The position numbers were made by a program, and so were the translations under genes. Source: Devosia sp. ZB163 (lineage in GTDB: Bacteria; Pseudomonadota; Alphaproteobacteria; Rhizobiales; Devosiaceae). From it: a stretch of 64,000 nt of DNA. Location: NCBI RefSeq assembly GCF_028613635.1, contig NZ_JAQRMY010000004.1:62001-126000 (forward strand). The letters run 5' to 3'. Positions 40,110 through 49,215 of the stretch are shown here, piece by piece (position 1 is the stretch's first letter; each line of letters starts with the position of its first letter). Under the pieces are notes generated by a model that saw only the letters and a list, made by a program, of their open reading frames with translations, was not told the origin of the DNA and did not search any database.

Positions 40110-40664
40110 TCACAATCCAGCGGACTCGACGGCCTTTTCGGCCCCGATCTTCGTCGATTTGCCGATCGTCTTGGTCTGCGCCGACACCCTGTCGATGAAG
40201 GCGAGGAACAGGGCCGACACCACGAAGGCGAGGTGGATGAGCGTGTACCACATCAGCTGGTCGGTGGAGTGGGTGCCGACGTTGAGGAAGATCTGGAGCA
40301 GGTGGATCGAGGAGATGGCGACGATCGTCGAAGCCACCTTGATCTTGAGCGAGCCGGCATCGATCTCGCCCAGCCAGTGCACCGAGCCCTCGTTGTCGAA
40401 GCGCGAGACGTAGTTCTCGTAGCCGGAGATGATGACCATGACCACGAGGCTCGCGACCAGCGCGGCATCGATCAGGCCAAGCATCTTGAGGATGGCGTCA
40501 GCGTCGTCGATCGTGAAGACGTGGCTGACGAAATCGAACAGCTTCACGCCGAAGACCACGGCGTAGACAGCCAGCGCGACGGCGAGCCCAAGGTAGAACA
40601 ACACAAGCAGCCAACGCGAGGCGAGGATGACCGCTTCGATGATGAGCTCGAGACGCTTGGGCAT
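40110..40664 (-). CDS. UPF0114 (YqhA) family membrane protein
   Basis: A 184-residue protein with four hydrophobic segments: ILASRWLLVLFYLGLAVALAVY, LGLIDAALVASLVVMVIISGYENYVS, a central IKVASTIVAISSIHLLQIFL and MWYTLIHLAFVVSALFLAFID. This is the TIGR00645 / UPF0114 pattern, of unknown function. The start at 40664 has GGAG 6 nt upstream; longer starts add only a polar leader. Confidence 0.9.
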   Translation of the reverse strand: MPKRLELIIEAVILASRWLLVLFYLGLAVALAVYAVVFGVKLFDFVSHVFTIDDADAILKMLGLIDAALVASLVVMVIISGYENYVSRFDNEGSVHWLGEIDAGSLKIKVASTIVAISSIHLLQIFLNVGTHSTDQLMWYTLIHLAFVVSALFLAFIDRVSAQTKTIGKSTKIGAEKAVESAGL

Positions 40665-40770
40665 AGGCACTCCGGCACAAACTTGGAGGGTGACAGATAG
40701 CGAAAAATGGCGAGGTGACAAGGGGTGCGGTGACGCAGGGGCGCGAGGAAAACCGGAGCCGCCGCCCATA

Positions 40771-40800
40771 GAGAAAAGGGCCGGGGAGATCCCCGGCCCT
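40771..40800 (-). terminator. Rho-independent terminator of the OmpA-family gene
   Basis: A perfect 10-bp stem AGGGCCGGGG / CCCCGGCCCT with a 4-nt loop. On the minus strand it is followed by TTTTCTC. It lies 24 nt past the OmpA-family stop. Confidence 0.88.
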
Positions 40801-40823
40801 TCGCATGTCTGCGCTTTGGCGCC

Positions 40824-43241
40824 TTACTTGTTGGCGACGGTCACCAGCGGGGTGATGCGCTTCAGCACCACGCGCCGGTTGAGCCGCTCGGCGCCATCGG
40901 TCTTCACCTTGAGGTAGCGCTCGCCATAGCCCTGGGTGACCAGGTTCTCGGGCGGCACGTCGTAGAAGTCGGTGAGGATGCGGGCGACGGTCGCGGCGCG
41001 GGCATCGGACAGGATCAGGTTGGACTGATCGCTGCCCACCGCGTCGGTGTGGCCTTCGATGAGGAACACCTCGCCCGGATTGTCCTCGAGCAGCGACAGC
41101 ATGGCGTTCGCCACCTTGCTGAGCGCTCCGACCTGGGTCCGCGAGATAGTCGCCGCGGCCGTGTCGAAGGTGAGGCTGCCCACCTCGACGCGGCGCACCG
41201 AGTCACGCAGACGGGCCGAACGCTTCACGTCCTCGATCGTGTAGATCTTGCGGACCTTCTCGACGGGCGGCTCGCGGAAGAAGCCCTCGACATCGTCCTC
41301 GTCGGCATAGTCCGCGTCGAGGATGTAGTCGCGGATCGGGATCGTGAGCCGGAGCGGAGGCAGATCCTCGCCCGGATCGCGCCAATCGCCGAAGTAGTTG
41401 TCCTCGTCGTAGTTATCCTCGTCGTAGTAGGCGAGGACGTACTCGCGGCCGTCGGGCATGATGCGCGAACGCTTCAGCACGTTGCCCCAGCGATCGCGGA
41501 TGGTGACGATCTGCACGCCGTTCGGGCGCTCGATAGTCTCCTTCACGCGGCCATTGGAAAGCCGGTCGTAGTAGACCTCGTCGCGGTCGCTGTCGCGAAT
41601 GCGGTCGAAGTCCTGACCTGGGTTCGAGATGACCAGGTTGACGCCGATCTGGAAGATGAAGCCGGAGTCCGTGTAGTTGTTGCCGCCGCCGCCGGGGCGG
41701 CCGCCGCCAGGACGGTTGTCACCGGGGCGGTTCCCGCCCTGACCACCATTGTTGTTGTTGATGGTAGTGTTGTTGGTGGTGGTGGTGGTCGTGACGTTGG
41801 TCACGTTCGTCACGTTGTTGATGATCGTGACGTTCTGCGGCACCTCGACCGGAGGCAGCGCCTCGAGGGTGATGCGCTCACCTTCGACTGTCTTCAGCGA
41901 TTCCACCTGGATCGGAGCGATCTCCGCCTGAGCGGCCCTGTCGTCGGCCGGCGGGGCAACCGCAGGCTCGGCAGGCTGCTCAACTGGCGGCTGGCCAGCG
42001 GCCGTCTCGGTGGAGACGTCCTTGAAGCTGTCGAGCACGGGTGCTGCGGTTTCGGGAGCAATCGTATCGGGCAGCACTTCGACTGCCTGCGGCGTCACGT
42101 CCTCATTGGCGCCCGGCAGATCGGCGAGCGGCGGCGGCGGCGGTTCGGACGGAGCCGCGACCTCGGGGACCGGGGGCAGAACGATGTTGTTCTGCGCCAG
42201 GCACGCTGCGACATCGGTCACGCCGAGTACGGCGCAGATGTCGGCGAACTGCCGATTGGCCGCGTCGATCGTCGACTGGCCGGAGGCATCGCCAGCCTCG
42301 AGCTGCCCGATGCCGACGTTGTAGAGTTCGGCGGCAACGTTCAGCTGGTCGAGGGCTGCCGCCCGCGGATCGGCCGCGTCGGCATCAGCCGGCTGGTCGG
42401 TCGGGCCGGCTTCGGCAGGCTGCTCGGCTGCCGGCTGTTCAGCGGGTTGCTCGGCTGCGGGTTCTTCCACCGGCTGCTCAGCAGGCTGTTCCGCCGGCTG
42501 CTCGGCCGCGGGTTCCTCAGCGGGCTGCTCGGCCGGAGGTGCCGGCAGCGGCGGGAGTTCCTGGCCGATGCACGACTGGATGTCCGGATAGCCGTTGGTG
42601 GTGCAAAGCTGGAGGATCTTGGCCTCGGCAGCAGCCGCAGCAGCCTGTGCTGCCGGATAATCGGTCGCGGCGAGGTCGAGGGCAGCCTGATACTCATCGA
42701 GCGCGGCCTGCAACTGGGCGACGAACTCGGCCTGCTGCTCCTCGGCGGAGGGCTCGGCCGGCTGCTCGGGCTGGGCAGGCTCCTCAGCGGCGGGGGCCTG
42801 TTCCTGGGCCGGGGCGGGCTCTTCGACCGGCGCCGGCTCTTCGACAGGAGCGGGTTCTTCAGCCGGAGCGGGTTCCTCTGCGGGAGCCTGTTCCTGGACC
42901 GGAGCGGGCTCCTCGACGGGAGCGGCTTCCTCGGCCGGTGCGGGCTCTTCGACTACGGCGGGTTCCTCGGCGGGAGGCGGCTCTTCGGCCTGCGGCTCCT
43001 CGGCGGGCGCCGGCTGGCCGCCGCCGGTGATCGCGGCGATGCATTCCTCGATGCTCGAGTAGCCGTTGACGATGCAGACCTCGCGCAGGGCGGTTTCAGC
43101 GGTGGAAATGGCGTCGGCATCGCCGGACGCCTGGGCGTCCAGCAGCGCCTGGTACTCAGCCTGCTGCGCCCAGGCAGAAGTGGGCACCAGTGCGAGCACT
43201 GCGAGACTGGTACCGGTCAGGAGCCAGTTGCGAAAGCGCAT
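40824..43241 (-). CDS. OmpA-family protein with long Pro/Glu/Ala repeats
   Basis: An 805-residue exported protein. The signal peptide ends at TSAWA. Three similar short cysteine-containing modules (each with a C.. NGY or LGV ..C unit, as in CIVNGYSSIEECIA) are separated by low-complexity EEPAPVEE and EQPAEQPA repeats. An Asn/Thr-rich run (about 515-545) precedes a tyrosine- and aspartate-rich domain. The C-terminal OmpA domain (about 690-805) has FDTAAATI, EGHTDAVGSDQSN and LSDARAATVARIL, and should bind peptidoglycan. The long flexible part probably spans or extends from the envelope. Confidence 0.9.
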   Translation of the reverse strand: MRFRNWLLTGTSLAVLALVPTSAWAQQAEYQALLDAQASGDADAISTAETALREVCIVNGYSSIEECIAAITGGGQPAPAEEPQAEEPPPAEEPAVVEEPAPAEEAAPVEEPAPVQEQAPAEEPAPAEEPAPVEEPAPVEEPAPAQEQAPAAEEPAQPEQPAEPSAEEQQAEFVAQLQAALDEYQAALDLAATDYPAAQAAAAAAEAKILQLCTTNGYPDIQSCIGQELPPLPAPPAEQPAEEPAAEQPAEQPAEQPVEEPAAEQPAEQPAAEQPAEAGPTDQPADADAADPRAAALDQLNVAAELYNVGIGQLEAGDASGQSTIDAANRQFADICAVLGVTDVAACLAQNNIVLPPVPEVAAPSEPPPPPLADLPGANEDVTPQAVEVLPDTIAPETAAPVLDSFKDVSTETAAGQPPVEQPAEPAVAPPADDRAAQAEIAPIQVESLKTVEGERITLEALPPVEVPQNVTIINNVTNVTNVTTTTTTNNTTINNNNGGQGGNRPGDNRPGGGRPGGGGNNYTDSGFIFQIGVNLVISNPGQDFDRIRDSDRDEVYYDRLSNGRVKETIERPNGVQIVTIRDRWGNVLKRSRIMPDGREYVLAYYDEDNYDEDNYFGDWRDPGEDLPPLRLTIPIRDYILDADYADEDDVEGFFREPPVEKVRKIYTIEDVKRSARLRDSVRRVEVGSLTFDTAAATISRTQVGALSKVANAMLSLLEDNPGEVFLIEGHTDAVGSDQSNLILSDARAATVARILTDFYDVPPENLVTQGYGERYLKVKTDGAERLNRRVVLKRITPLVTVANK

Positions 43242-43465
43242 GGGTTTTGTCCTTTTTTTGGAGTCAGTTATTCGAGAAGTGACGCTGTCCTGCTGAACCG
43301 GAACTGAACGACCGGTTGACCTTCCGCAGTTTCGACATACCCCCGTCGGAGAGCCCCAACGCCCCGTGGCAAAAGGAGTTCCAACGGGCGCGACAGGATC
43401 GGCCAATCGTGGCACGAGTGCGACAGTGCTTCGACGGAAGCGCGGTCTTTTGGGGAGTTCTGGGC

Positions 43466-43885
43466 TTGCGGCAGGTTCAGCATCGTATCGAGATCACGAC
43501 TCGCGGGGCCGGGCTTTATGAATTTTCTCCCGAGCTGGAGAGATTCGTGTCCGACAGCAGAATCGGCACAGGCCTGGTCACCATATACTGCCGACACACC
43601 TCCTGCTCGCTGCTGATCCAGGAGAATGCCGACCCCGACGTGAAGCGCGACCTCGACGAGTTCTTCCGGCGGCTCGTGCCGGAGGGGATGGACTGGGTCG
43701 TCCACACGCTGGAGGGTCCGGATGACATGCCAGCACACATCAAGGCAGCGCTGACGCAGACCTCGATCTCCGTTCCGGTCATCGACGGCGCTCCGGCATT
43801 CGGTAGCTGGCAGGGCATCTACCTGTTCGAGCACCGGGTGCGGCCGCACCGTCGGCAGGTGCTGTTTCACATTCTGGGTGAATAG
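43466..43885 (+). CDS. YjbQ (UPF0047) family protein
   Basis: A 139-residue protein of the YjbQ/UPF0047 family: HRIEITTRGAGLYEFSPELERFV, GLVTIYCRHTSCSLLIQENADPDVKRDL, DDMPAHIKAALTQTSISVPVIDG and GTWQGIYLFEHR-like SWQGIYLFEHR. There is no usable in-frame ATG. TTG at 43466 is chosen because GGGGAG lies 8 nt upstream and the length then equals the family norm; the longer open frame has no family likeness. Some members have weak thiamine-phosphate synthase activity; the true role is unclear. Confidence 0.9.
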   Translation: MRQVQHRIEITTRGAGLYEFSPELERFVSDSRIGTGLVTIYCRHTSCSLLIQENADPDVKRDLDEFFRRLVPEGMDWVVHTLEGPDDMPAHIKAALTQTSISVPVIDGAPAFGSWQGIYLFEHRVRPHRRQVLFHILGE

Positions 43886-43942
43886 GCCGGCAGTGGACGG
43901 ATATTATCGCACCCGGCCTTGGGTGCGGGCGGCGGGCGTGGC

Positions 43943-44794
43943 ATGTCCTCTGCGAGGGCAGGTGTGATCGTGCAGGATATTCTCAGCTATTGGCCATTCG
44001 TACTCGGTCTGTTGGCGACCGGGGTGATCTCCGGCGTTGCCGCGGGACTGCTCGGCATCGGTGGCGGCGCCATCATCGTGCCGGCGCTCGCTACGTCGCT
44101 GTCGCTGCTCGGCTTTGACAGCGACGTGGTCCAGCACGTAGCGGTCGGCACGTCGCTTGCCATCATCATTCCCACGGGCATTGCCAGCGCCCGCGCTCAC
44201 GACAAGCGCGGCGCCGTGGACCATCGGATCCTCAAGCTCTGGGCGCCGCCGGTGGTGGTGGCGACCTTCGTGGGCGGGCTGATGGCGGGGCTCTACACCG
44301 GCGACGTGCTGCGCATCGTGTTCGGCGTGGTGGCGCTGTTCATCGCCGCCAACATCGTGCTGCCGTTCCAGGAGCGGCTGATGGGGCACCTGAGGGACTC
44401 GGCGCTGACCCACCGCATTTCGGCGGCCGTGGTCGGCTACATTTCCGCATTGATGGGCGTCGGCGGCGGTTCGCTGAGCGTGCCGACCATCCATGCCTTC
44501 GGCGCCTCCATGCACAAGGCCGTAGGGACGGGCGCCGCGATCGGCGTGTTCATCGCGCTCTCGGGCACGTTCGGCTTCATCATCTCGGGATGGAGCGTCG
44601 AAGGCCGCCCGCCACTGAGCCTGGGCTACATCAACATCGTGGCGCTGGTGCTGATCGGGGCCACCGCCGCATGGTGCGCGCCGCTGGGTGCGGCGCTCGC
44701 CCACAAGCTCCAGCAGCGGACCCTGAAGCTGACCTTTGCGGCCTTCCTGACCTTCGTCGGCCTGAACATGATCTGGAAGGCGATCACGGGGTAG
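43943..44794 (+). CDS. Sulfite exporter TauE/SafE (TSUP) family permease
   Basis: A 283-residue membrane protein with eight hydrophobic helices in two repeats. Each repeat opens with the family glycine motif: GVAAGLLGIGGGAIIVPAL and SALMGVGGGSLSVPTI. TSUP proteins move sulfite, sulfonates or other organic anions. The start is ATG 43943 or GTG 43964/43970, and the sequence does not decide. It lies 57 nt after yjbQ. Confidence 0.9.
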   Translation: MSSARAGVIVQDILSYWPFVLGLLATGVISGVAAGLLGIGGGAIIVPALATSLSLLGFDSDVVQHVAVGTSLAIIIPTGIASARAHDKRGAVDHRILKLWAPPVVVATFVGGLMAGLYTGDVLRIVFGVVALFIAANIVLPFQERLMGHLRDSALTHRISAAVVGYISALMGVGGGSLSVPTIHAFGASMHKAVGTGAAIGVFIALSGTFGFIISGWSVEGRPPLSLGYINIVALVLIGATAAWCAPLGAALAHKLQQRTLKLTFAAFLTFVGLNMIWKAITG

Positions 44795-44796
44795 GG

Positions 44797-44824
44797 TGGA
44801 TGGGCGCCCGGAAGCGCCCATCCA
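44797..44824. terminator. Convergent hairpin between TSUP and SIMPL genes
   Basis: A perfect 11-bp stem TGGATGGGCGC / GCGCCCATCCA with a 6-nt loop, between two convergent stops. There is no T-run on either side, so termination strength is uncertain. Confidence 0.6.
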
Positions 44825-44831
44825 GTACCCA

Positions 44832-45572
44832 TTACTTGTCTGCGAAGTCCCAGGTGACCTGCACGTTGATCGAATAGCTGAGCTCGCCGCCTTCGACCGG
44901 CACTGCTCCGGCGGAGATGGAGTCGGCCGAGGCCTTCATCATCATGTACGGCTGGGGGGCGCCCATGCCCTGGGTTTCGTTGATGCTGCGGATCGAGCCG
45001 AGCTCTTCGCCAGCCACGCCGGCATAGAGTTCCGCCTTGGCCTTCGCATCCGCGAAGGCCTCCTTGCGGGCCTCGTCGTAGAGCTTGGACGGATCGGCAA
45101 CCGAGAAGCTGACGCCGTTGATGGTGTTGGCGCCGACGGTCACCGCCTTGTCGAGCACTGCGCCGAGCGTTGCGAGTTCACGCACGCGGACGCTGACATT
45201 GTTGAACACCTGGTAGCCGTTGATCTTGGGCGGCAGCTGGTAGCCATTGGCGTCGCGCGCATCGGAATAGACGTAGTTCGGGCTCACGGAGAAGCCCGAG
45301 GTCTGAATGTCGCGCGCTTCGATACCAGCGGCCTTCAGCGTCTCGATCAGTTCGCCCATCGCCTTGGTGTTGGCGTCGAGCGCTTCACGGGCCGTGGCAC
45401 CCTGGCTGGTAACGCCGGAGTTGACGAACGCGGTGTCGGGGGCCGCCGTCACTTCGCCGACGCCGCCGATCGAGATGGTGCCGTTCACGGAAGTCTCCTG
45501 CGCGAACACGGGGGTAGCGCTCAGCGCAGTAGCAAGGAGCAGGGGGATGAGGGCGGCAGTAAACGGACGCAT
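44832..45572 (-). CDS. SIMPL domain (DUF541) periplasmic protein
   Basis: A 246-residue exported protein. A signal peptide ends at PVFAQE. The DUF541/SIMPL domain shows ISIGGVGEVTAAPDTAFVNSGV, GIEARDIQTSGFSVSPNYVYSD, VSVRVRELATLGAVLDKAV and a C-terminal SYSINVQVTWDF. Members such as E. coli YggE reduce oxidative stress by an unknown means; this copy is full length. Confidence 0.92.
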   Translation of the reverse strand: MRPFTAALIPLLLATALSATPVFAQETSVNGTISIGGVGEVTAAPDTAFVNSGVTSQGATAREALDANTKAMGELIETLKAAGIEARDIQTSGFSVSPNYVYSDARDANGYQLPPKINGYQVFNNVSVRVRELATLGAVLDKAVTVGANTINGVSFSVADPSKLYDEARKEAFADAKAKAELYAGVAGEELGSIRSINETQGMGAPQPYMMMKASADSISAGAVPVEGGELSYSINVQVTWDFADK

Positions 45573-45800
45573 GCGTCTCTCCTAAGTGGCCTTCGGTTGG
45601 GCAAGATATCCCAGCCAATGGGGGTGTTAGTGCGGCGTAGCTGAATGGAATTTGAACGCCGCTTCCAACACATAGGACGCCGGCACCGGGACGATCCTTG
45701 GGGCGCGAGCCAACGAAAGTTTGAGTTACGTGCCTCGCCGTTGGCTGGACAGGCTTCGAGGTGGCGGGTTAGGTAGCCCGGCAAAAACTGGGGGAGTGCC

Positions 45801-46955
45801 GTGGCCAATCCGATCGTTCCAAGCGAAGGTGTACTTCTCGGACGGGCCAGGGTGCCCGGATACGAGCATCCCCGTGTGATCACGGTGCGCGGCGAGGACA
45901 TCGTCGATATCACCTCGAAGACCGCGCCGACCTCGCGCGACATCGCCGAGCAGAGCGATCCGGCAGCCTATGTCGCATCGGCCAAGGGGCCGGTGATCGG
46001 CAACCTCCATCAGATCCTCGCCAACTCGTGGTCGGGCAAGACCGACCTCAAGGCGCCCTCGCTGCTGTCGCCGATCGACCTGCAGGCCGTGAAGGCGGCG
46101 GGCGTGACCTTCGTCGTGTCGCTGCTCGAGCGCGTCATCGAGGAGCAGGCGCGCGGCGACAAGGCCAAGGCGGATGAACTGCGCAAGGACATCCTGACGC
46201 TGGTGGGTACCGATCTCAGCCAGCTCGAGCCGGGTTCTCCCGCCGCGATGGAGGTGAAGAAGACCCTGATCGCGCGTGGCGTGTGGAGCCAGTATCTCGA
46301 GGTCGGCATCGGGCCGGACGCGGAGATCTTCACCAAGTGCCAGCCGATGGCTTCGGTGGGTTTCGGCGCCGACGTCGGCATCCTGCCGATCTCGGAGTGG
46401 AACAACCCCGAGCCGGAACTGGTGATGATCGTTGCATCCACCGGCAAGATCGTCGGGGCGACGCTCGGCAACGACGTGAACCTCCGCGACGTCGAGGGCC
46501 GCTCGGCCCTGCTGCTCGGCAAGGCCAAGGACAACAACGCCTCCGCCTCGCTCGGGCCGTTCATCCGGCTGTTCGACGGCAAGTTCACCATCGAGACGGT
46601 GAAACAGGCCGACATCGCGCTGAGCGTCACCGGCGAGGACGGGTTCGAACTCACCGGCGTCTCCAACCTCAGCCAGATCTCGCGCTCGCCGGAGTCGCTG
46701 GTTGCCGCCTCGATCGGGCGGCATCACCAGTATCCGGATGGCTTCGTGCTCTATACCGGCACGATGTTCGCGCCGGTGAAGGATCGCGGCGGCGCCGGCA
46801 AGGGCTTCACCCACAAGCTCGGCGACGTGGTGTCTATCTCGACGCCGTCGCTCGGCACCCTATCTAACACCGTGCGCCTCGCCACCGAGGCCGCACCCTG
46901 GACCTATGGCACCAGCCACCTCCTGCGCGACCTCGCCAAGGCCGACCTGCTCTAA
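45801..46955 (+). CDS. xylX: XylX-type 2-keto-3-deoxy-pentonate dehydratase (FAH fold)
   Basis: A 384-residue member of the fumarylacetoacetate hydrolase superfamily. Long stretches match Caulobacter XylX as I recall it: AAGVTFVVSLLERVIEEQARGD, WSQYLEVGIGPDAEIFTK, LGNDVNLRDVEGRSALLL, KAKDNNASASLGPF and HHQYPDGFVLYTGTMFAP. The enzyme removes water from 2-keto-3-deoxy-xylonate or arabonate to give 2-oxoglutarate semialdehyde. GTG 45801 with GGGGAG upstream is the start. The next gene, 14 nt on, oxidises the product. Confidence 0.9.
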   Translation: MANPIVPSEGVLLGRARVPGYEHPRVITVRGEDIVDITSKTAPTSRDIAEQSDPAAYVASAKGPVIGNLHQILANSWSGKTDLKAPSLLSPIDLQAVKAAGVTFVVSLLERVIEEQARGDKAKADELRKDILTLVGTDLSQLEPGSPAAMEVKKTLIARGVWSQYLEVGIGPDAEIFTKCQPMASVGFGADVGILPISEWNNPEPELVMIVASTGKIVGATLGNDVNLRDVEGRSALLLGKAKDNNASASLGPFIRLFDGKFTIETVKQADIALSVTGEDGFELTGVSNLSQISRSPESLVAASIGRHHQYPDGFVLYTGTMFAPVKDRGGAGKGFTHKLGDVVSISTPSLGTLSNTVRLATEAAPWTYGTSHLLRDLAKADLL

Positions 46956-46969
46956 CGAAGGAATTCCCG

Positions 46970-48409
46970 ATGACCGAACTGCACAAGAATCTCATCAACG
47001 GCGAATGGGTCGGCGGGGACGGGGCGGACAACATCAACCCCTCCAACACCAACGAGGTCGTGGGCGTTTACGCGCGCGCCACCCAGCAGGACACGCTGGA
47101 TGCCATCGCGGCAGCCAAGGCGGCGTTCCCGGCCTGGTCGCGCTCGGGCATCCTGCAGCGCTGGGAAATCCTGAGCAAGACCGCGCACGAAATCTTCGCC
47201 CGCAAGGCAGAGCTCGGCGAGTTGCTGAGCCGCGAAGAGGGCAAGACCCTCGCCGAAGGCATCGGCGAAGTGACCCGCGCCGGCCAGATCTTCGAGTTCT
47301 TCGCCGGCGAAGTGCTGCGCCTCACCGGTGAGAGCGTGCCGTCCGTGCGTCCGGGCGTTGGCGTCGAGATCACGCGCGAGCCGATGGGCGTCGTCGGCAT
47401 CATCACGCCGTGGAACTTCCCGATCGCCATCCCGGCCTGGAAGATCGCGCCGGCGCTGGCCTACGGCAATACCGTCGTGTTCAAGCCCGCCGACCTCGTG
47501 CCGGGCTGCTCGTGGGCCATCGTCGAGATTCTCAATCGCAATGGGCTCCCCAAGGGTGTGCTCAACCTCGTGATGGGCAGGGGCTCGGTCGTCGGCCAGA
47601 CCATGCTCGATAGCAAGGACATCGTGGCGCAGACCTTCACCGGTTCCGTGAACACCGGCCGCCGCGTCGCCGAAGCCAGCGTCAAGGTGATGCGCAAGTT
47701 CCAGCTCGAGATGGGCGGCAAGAACCCGACCATCGTGCTCGACGACGCCGACCTCGCCGTCGCCGTCGAAACGACAGCGCAGAGCGCGTTCTATTCGACC
47801 GGCCAGCGCTGCACCGCCTCTTCGCGCCTCATCGTCACCGAGGGCATCCACGACAAGTTCGTCGCGGCCCTGACCGAGCGCATCCGCAACCTCAAGGTCG
47901 GCGACGCGCTCCACAAGGACACGCAGATCGGCCCGGTGGTCGATCCCGGCCAGCTCAAGCAGGACACCGACTATATCGAGATCGGCAAGGGCGAGGGCGC
48001 CAAGCTCGCGGTCGGCGGTGAATTGGTGAAGGGCGACAACCCGGGCTACTTCCTGCAGCCGGCGCTGTTCACCGAGGCGCACAACCAGATGCGCATCGCC
48101 CGCGAAGAGATCTTCGGGCCCGTGGCCGCCGTGATCCGCGTCAAGGACTACGACGAGGCGCTGGCTGTTGCCAACGACACCGATTTCGGGCTCTCCGCCG
48201 GCATCGTCACCACCTCGCTCAAGTACGCGACGCACTTCAAGCGCAACGCCGAAGCCGGAATGGTGATGGTCAACGTGCCCACCGCCGGCGTCGATTTCCA
48301 CGTCCCGTTCGGCGGCCGCAAGGGCTCGAGCTACGGCCCCAAGGAGCAGGGCAAGTACGCCGCCGAGTTCTTCACCCAGGTGAAGACGGCCTACACCGCC
48401 GCCGGCTGA
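46970..48409 (+). CDS. xylA: 2-oxoglutarate semialdehyde dehydrogenase
   Basis: A 479-residue NAD(P)-dependent aldehyde dehydrogenase. Landmarks are GIITPWNFPIAIPAWKIAP, the catalytic Glu in LEMGGKNPTIVLDDADL and catalytic Cys in STGQRCTASSRLIV, with EEIFGPVAAVI and PFGGRKGSSYGPKEQG. The C-terminal TAGVDFHVPFGG block is typical of alpha-ketoglutarate semialdehyde dehydrogenases. Operon position after xylX supports the final step of Weimberg-type pentose oxidation to 2-oxoglutarate. The symbol follows Caulobacter usage and is unrelated to xylose isomerase. Confidence 0.92.
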   Translation: MTELHKNLINGEWVGGDGADNINPSNTNEVVGVYARATQQDTLDAIAAAKAAFPAWSRSGILQRWEILSKTAHEIFARKAELGELLSREEGKTLAEGIGEVTRAGQIFEFFAGEVLRLTGESVPSVRPGVGVEITREPMGVVGIITPWNFPIAIPAWKIAPALAYGNTVVFKPADLVPGCSWAIVEILNRNGLPKGVLNLVMGRGSVVGQTMLDSKDIVAQTFTGSVNTGRRVAEASVKVMRKFQLEMGGKNPTIVLDDADLAVAVETTAQSAFYSTGQRCTASSRLIVTEGIHDKFVAALTERIRNLKVGDALHKDTQIGPVVDPGQLKQDTDYIEIGKGEGAKLAVGGELVKGDNPGYFLQPALFTEAHNQMRIAREEIFGPVAAVIRVKDYDEALAVANDTDFGLSAGIVTTSLKYATHFKRNAEAGMVMVNVPTAGVDFHVPFGGRKGSSYGPKEQGKYAAEFFTQVKTAYTAAG

Positions 48410-48432
48410 GGCGGAGTCGCCGCAAAAGACTG

Positions 48433-48463
48433 AGGCCCGCGCATCAAGGAGATGCGCGGGCCT
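48433..48463. terminator. Convergent terminator after xylX-xylA
   Basis: A perfect 13-bp stem AGGCCCGCGCATC / GATGCGCGGGCCT with a 5-nt loop, followed by TCGCC. It sits between the dehydrogenase stop and the reductase-family stop. Confidence 0.8.
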
Positions 48464-48467
48464 TCGC

Positions 48468-49022
48468 CTATTCCGGCTTCAGTCCATAGACCGAGACAAC
48501 GTTGCCCTTGCTCGTTGTGGTGCTCTTCTTGAGCTCGAGACGGGTGACCGGGTCGGTGGCTTCGAACATGCGCTTGCCCTTGCCGGCGACGACCGGGTGG
48601 GTGATCAGCGTCAGTTCTTCGAGGAGGCCCGCGAAGAACAGCTGCCGGGCCAGTGAGATGCCGCCCATCACGGCGATCTCGCCGCCATCCCTGGCCTTGA
48701 GCTGCTTCGCGAACTCGACGAAATCGCCTTCGATCAGCGTCGAGTTCTGCCACTTGAGCTGATCCTGCTTTAGCGTGCGGGAGGCGACGTACTTGGGCAT
48801 GTTATTGATGAAGCTAGCGAAATCCTGGTCGGCCTGGGCGTTCGGCCAGTAGCCTGCCCACTCCTCGTAACCGACGCGACCCAGCAGCACGGTGTCGATC
48901 CTGGGCATGGTCTCGCCGAGCAGGGCGCCCAGTTCGTCATCGAACGCATCGAACTGCCACTGGTTGGGCGCCTCGACGACCCCATCGACGGAATGGAAAA
49001 AGCCTGCAGTGAGTTTGCGCAT
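48468..49022 (-). CDS. Dihydrofolate reductase family (RibD C-terminal domain) protein
   Basis: A 184-residue stand-alone RibD_C/DHFR-fold protein: MRKLTAGFFHSVDGVVEAPNQWQF, DTVLLGRVGYEEWAGYWP, KYVASRTL and DGGEIAVMGGISLARQLF. These YwjB/YyaP-type proteins bind NADPH, but their substrates are not known. The start at 49022 has AGGAG 6 nt upstream; the longer open frame is rejected. It is divergent from the tRNA gene. Confidence 0.9.
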   Translation of the reverse strand: MRKLTAGFFHSVDGVVEAPNQWQFDAFDDELGALLGETMPRIDTVLLGRVGYEEWAGYWPNAQADQDFASFINNMPKYVASRTLKQDQLKWQNSTLIEGDFVEFAKQLKARDGGEIAVMGGISLARQLFFAGLLEELTLITHPVVAGKGKRMFEATDPVTRLELKKSTTTSKGNVVSVYGLKPE

Positions 49023-49215
49023 GTTGTTCTCCTGTTTCTTCCAGCCCGCCAATGGGCCGTTCATCAACACGACGAGCGGCCTTCGGCAAGATCGACTTGG
49101 CGATACAGAAAAGTCGTGGGGGGAGAGAATGGTAGGCGGACGGTACACACCGAACCAAGCCACTTTGCTTCCATGCCGTCGCTTGCTAAGGAGGCGGCGC
49201 TCTGTTGTCGGGCAG

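Noticed and set aside
41049-43307. A 752-residue plus-strand frame opposite the OmpA-family gene
   Set aside because: Antisense of low-complexity Pro/Glu/Ala repeats; its Gly/Leu/Arg-rich translation has no domain.
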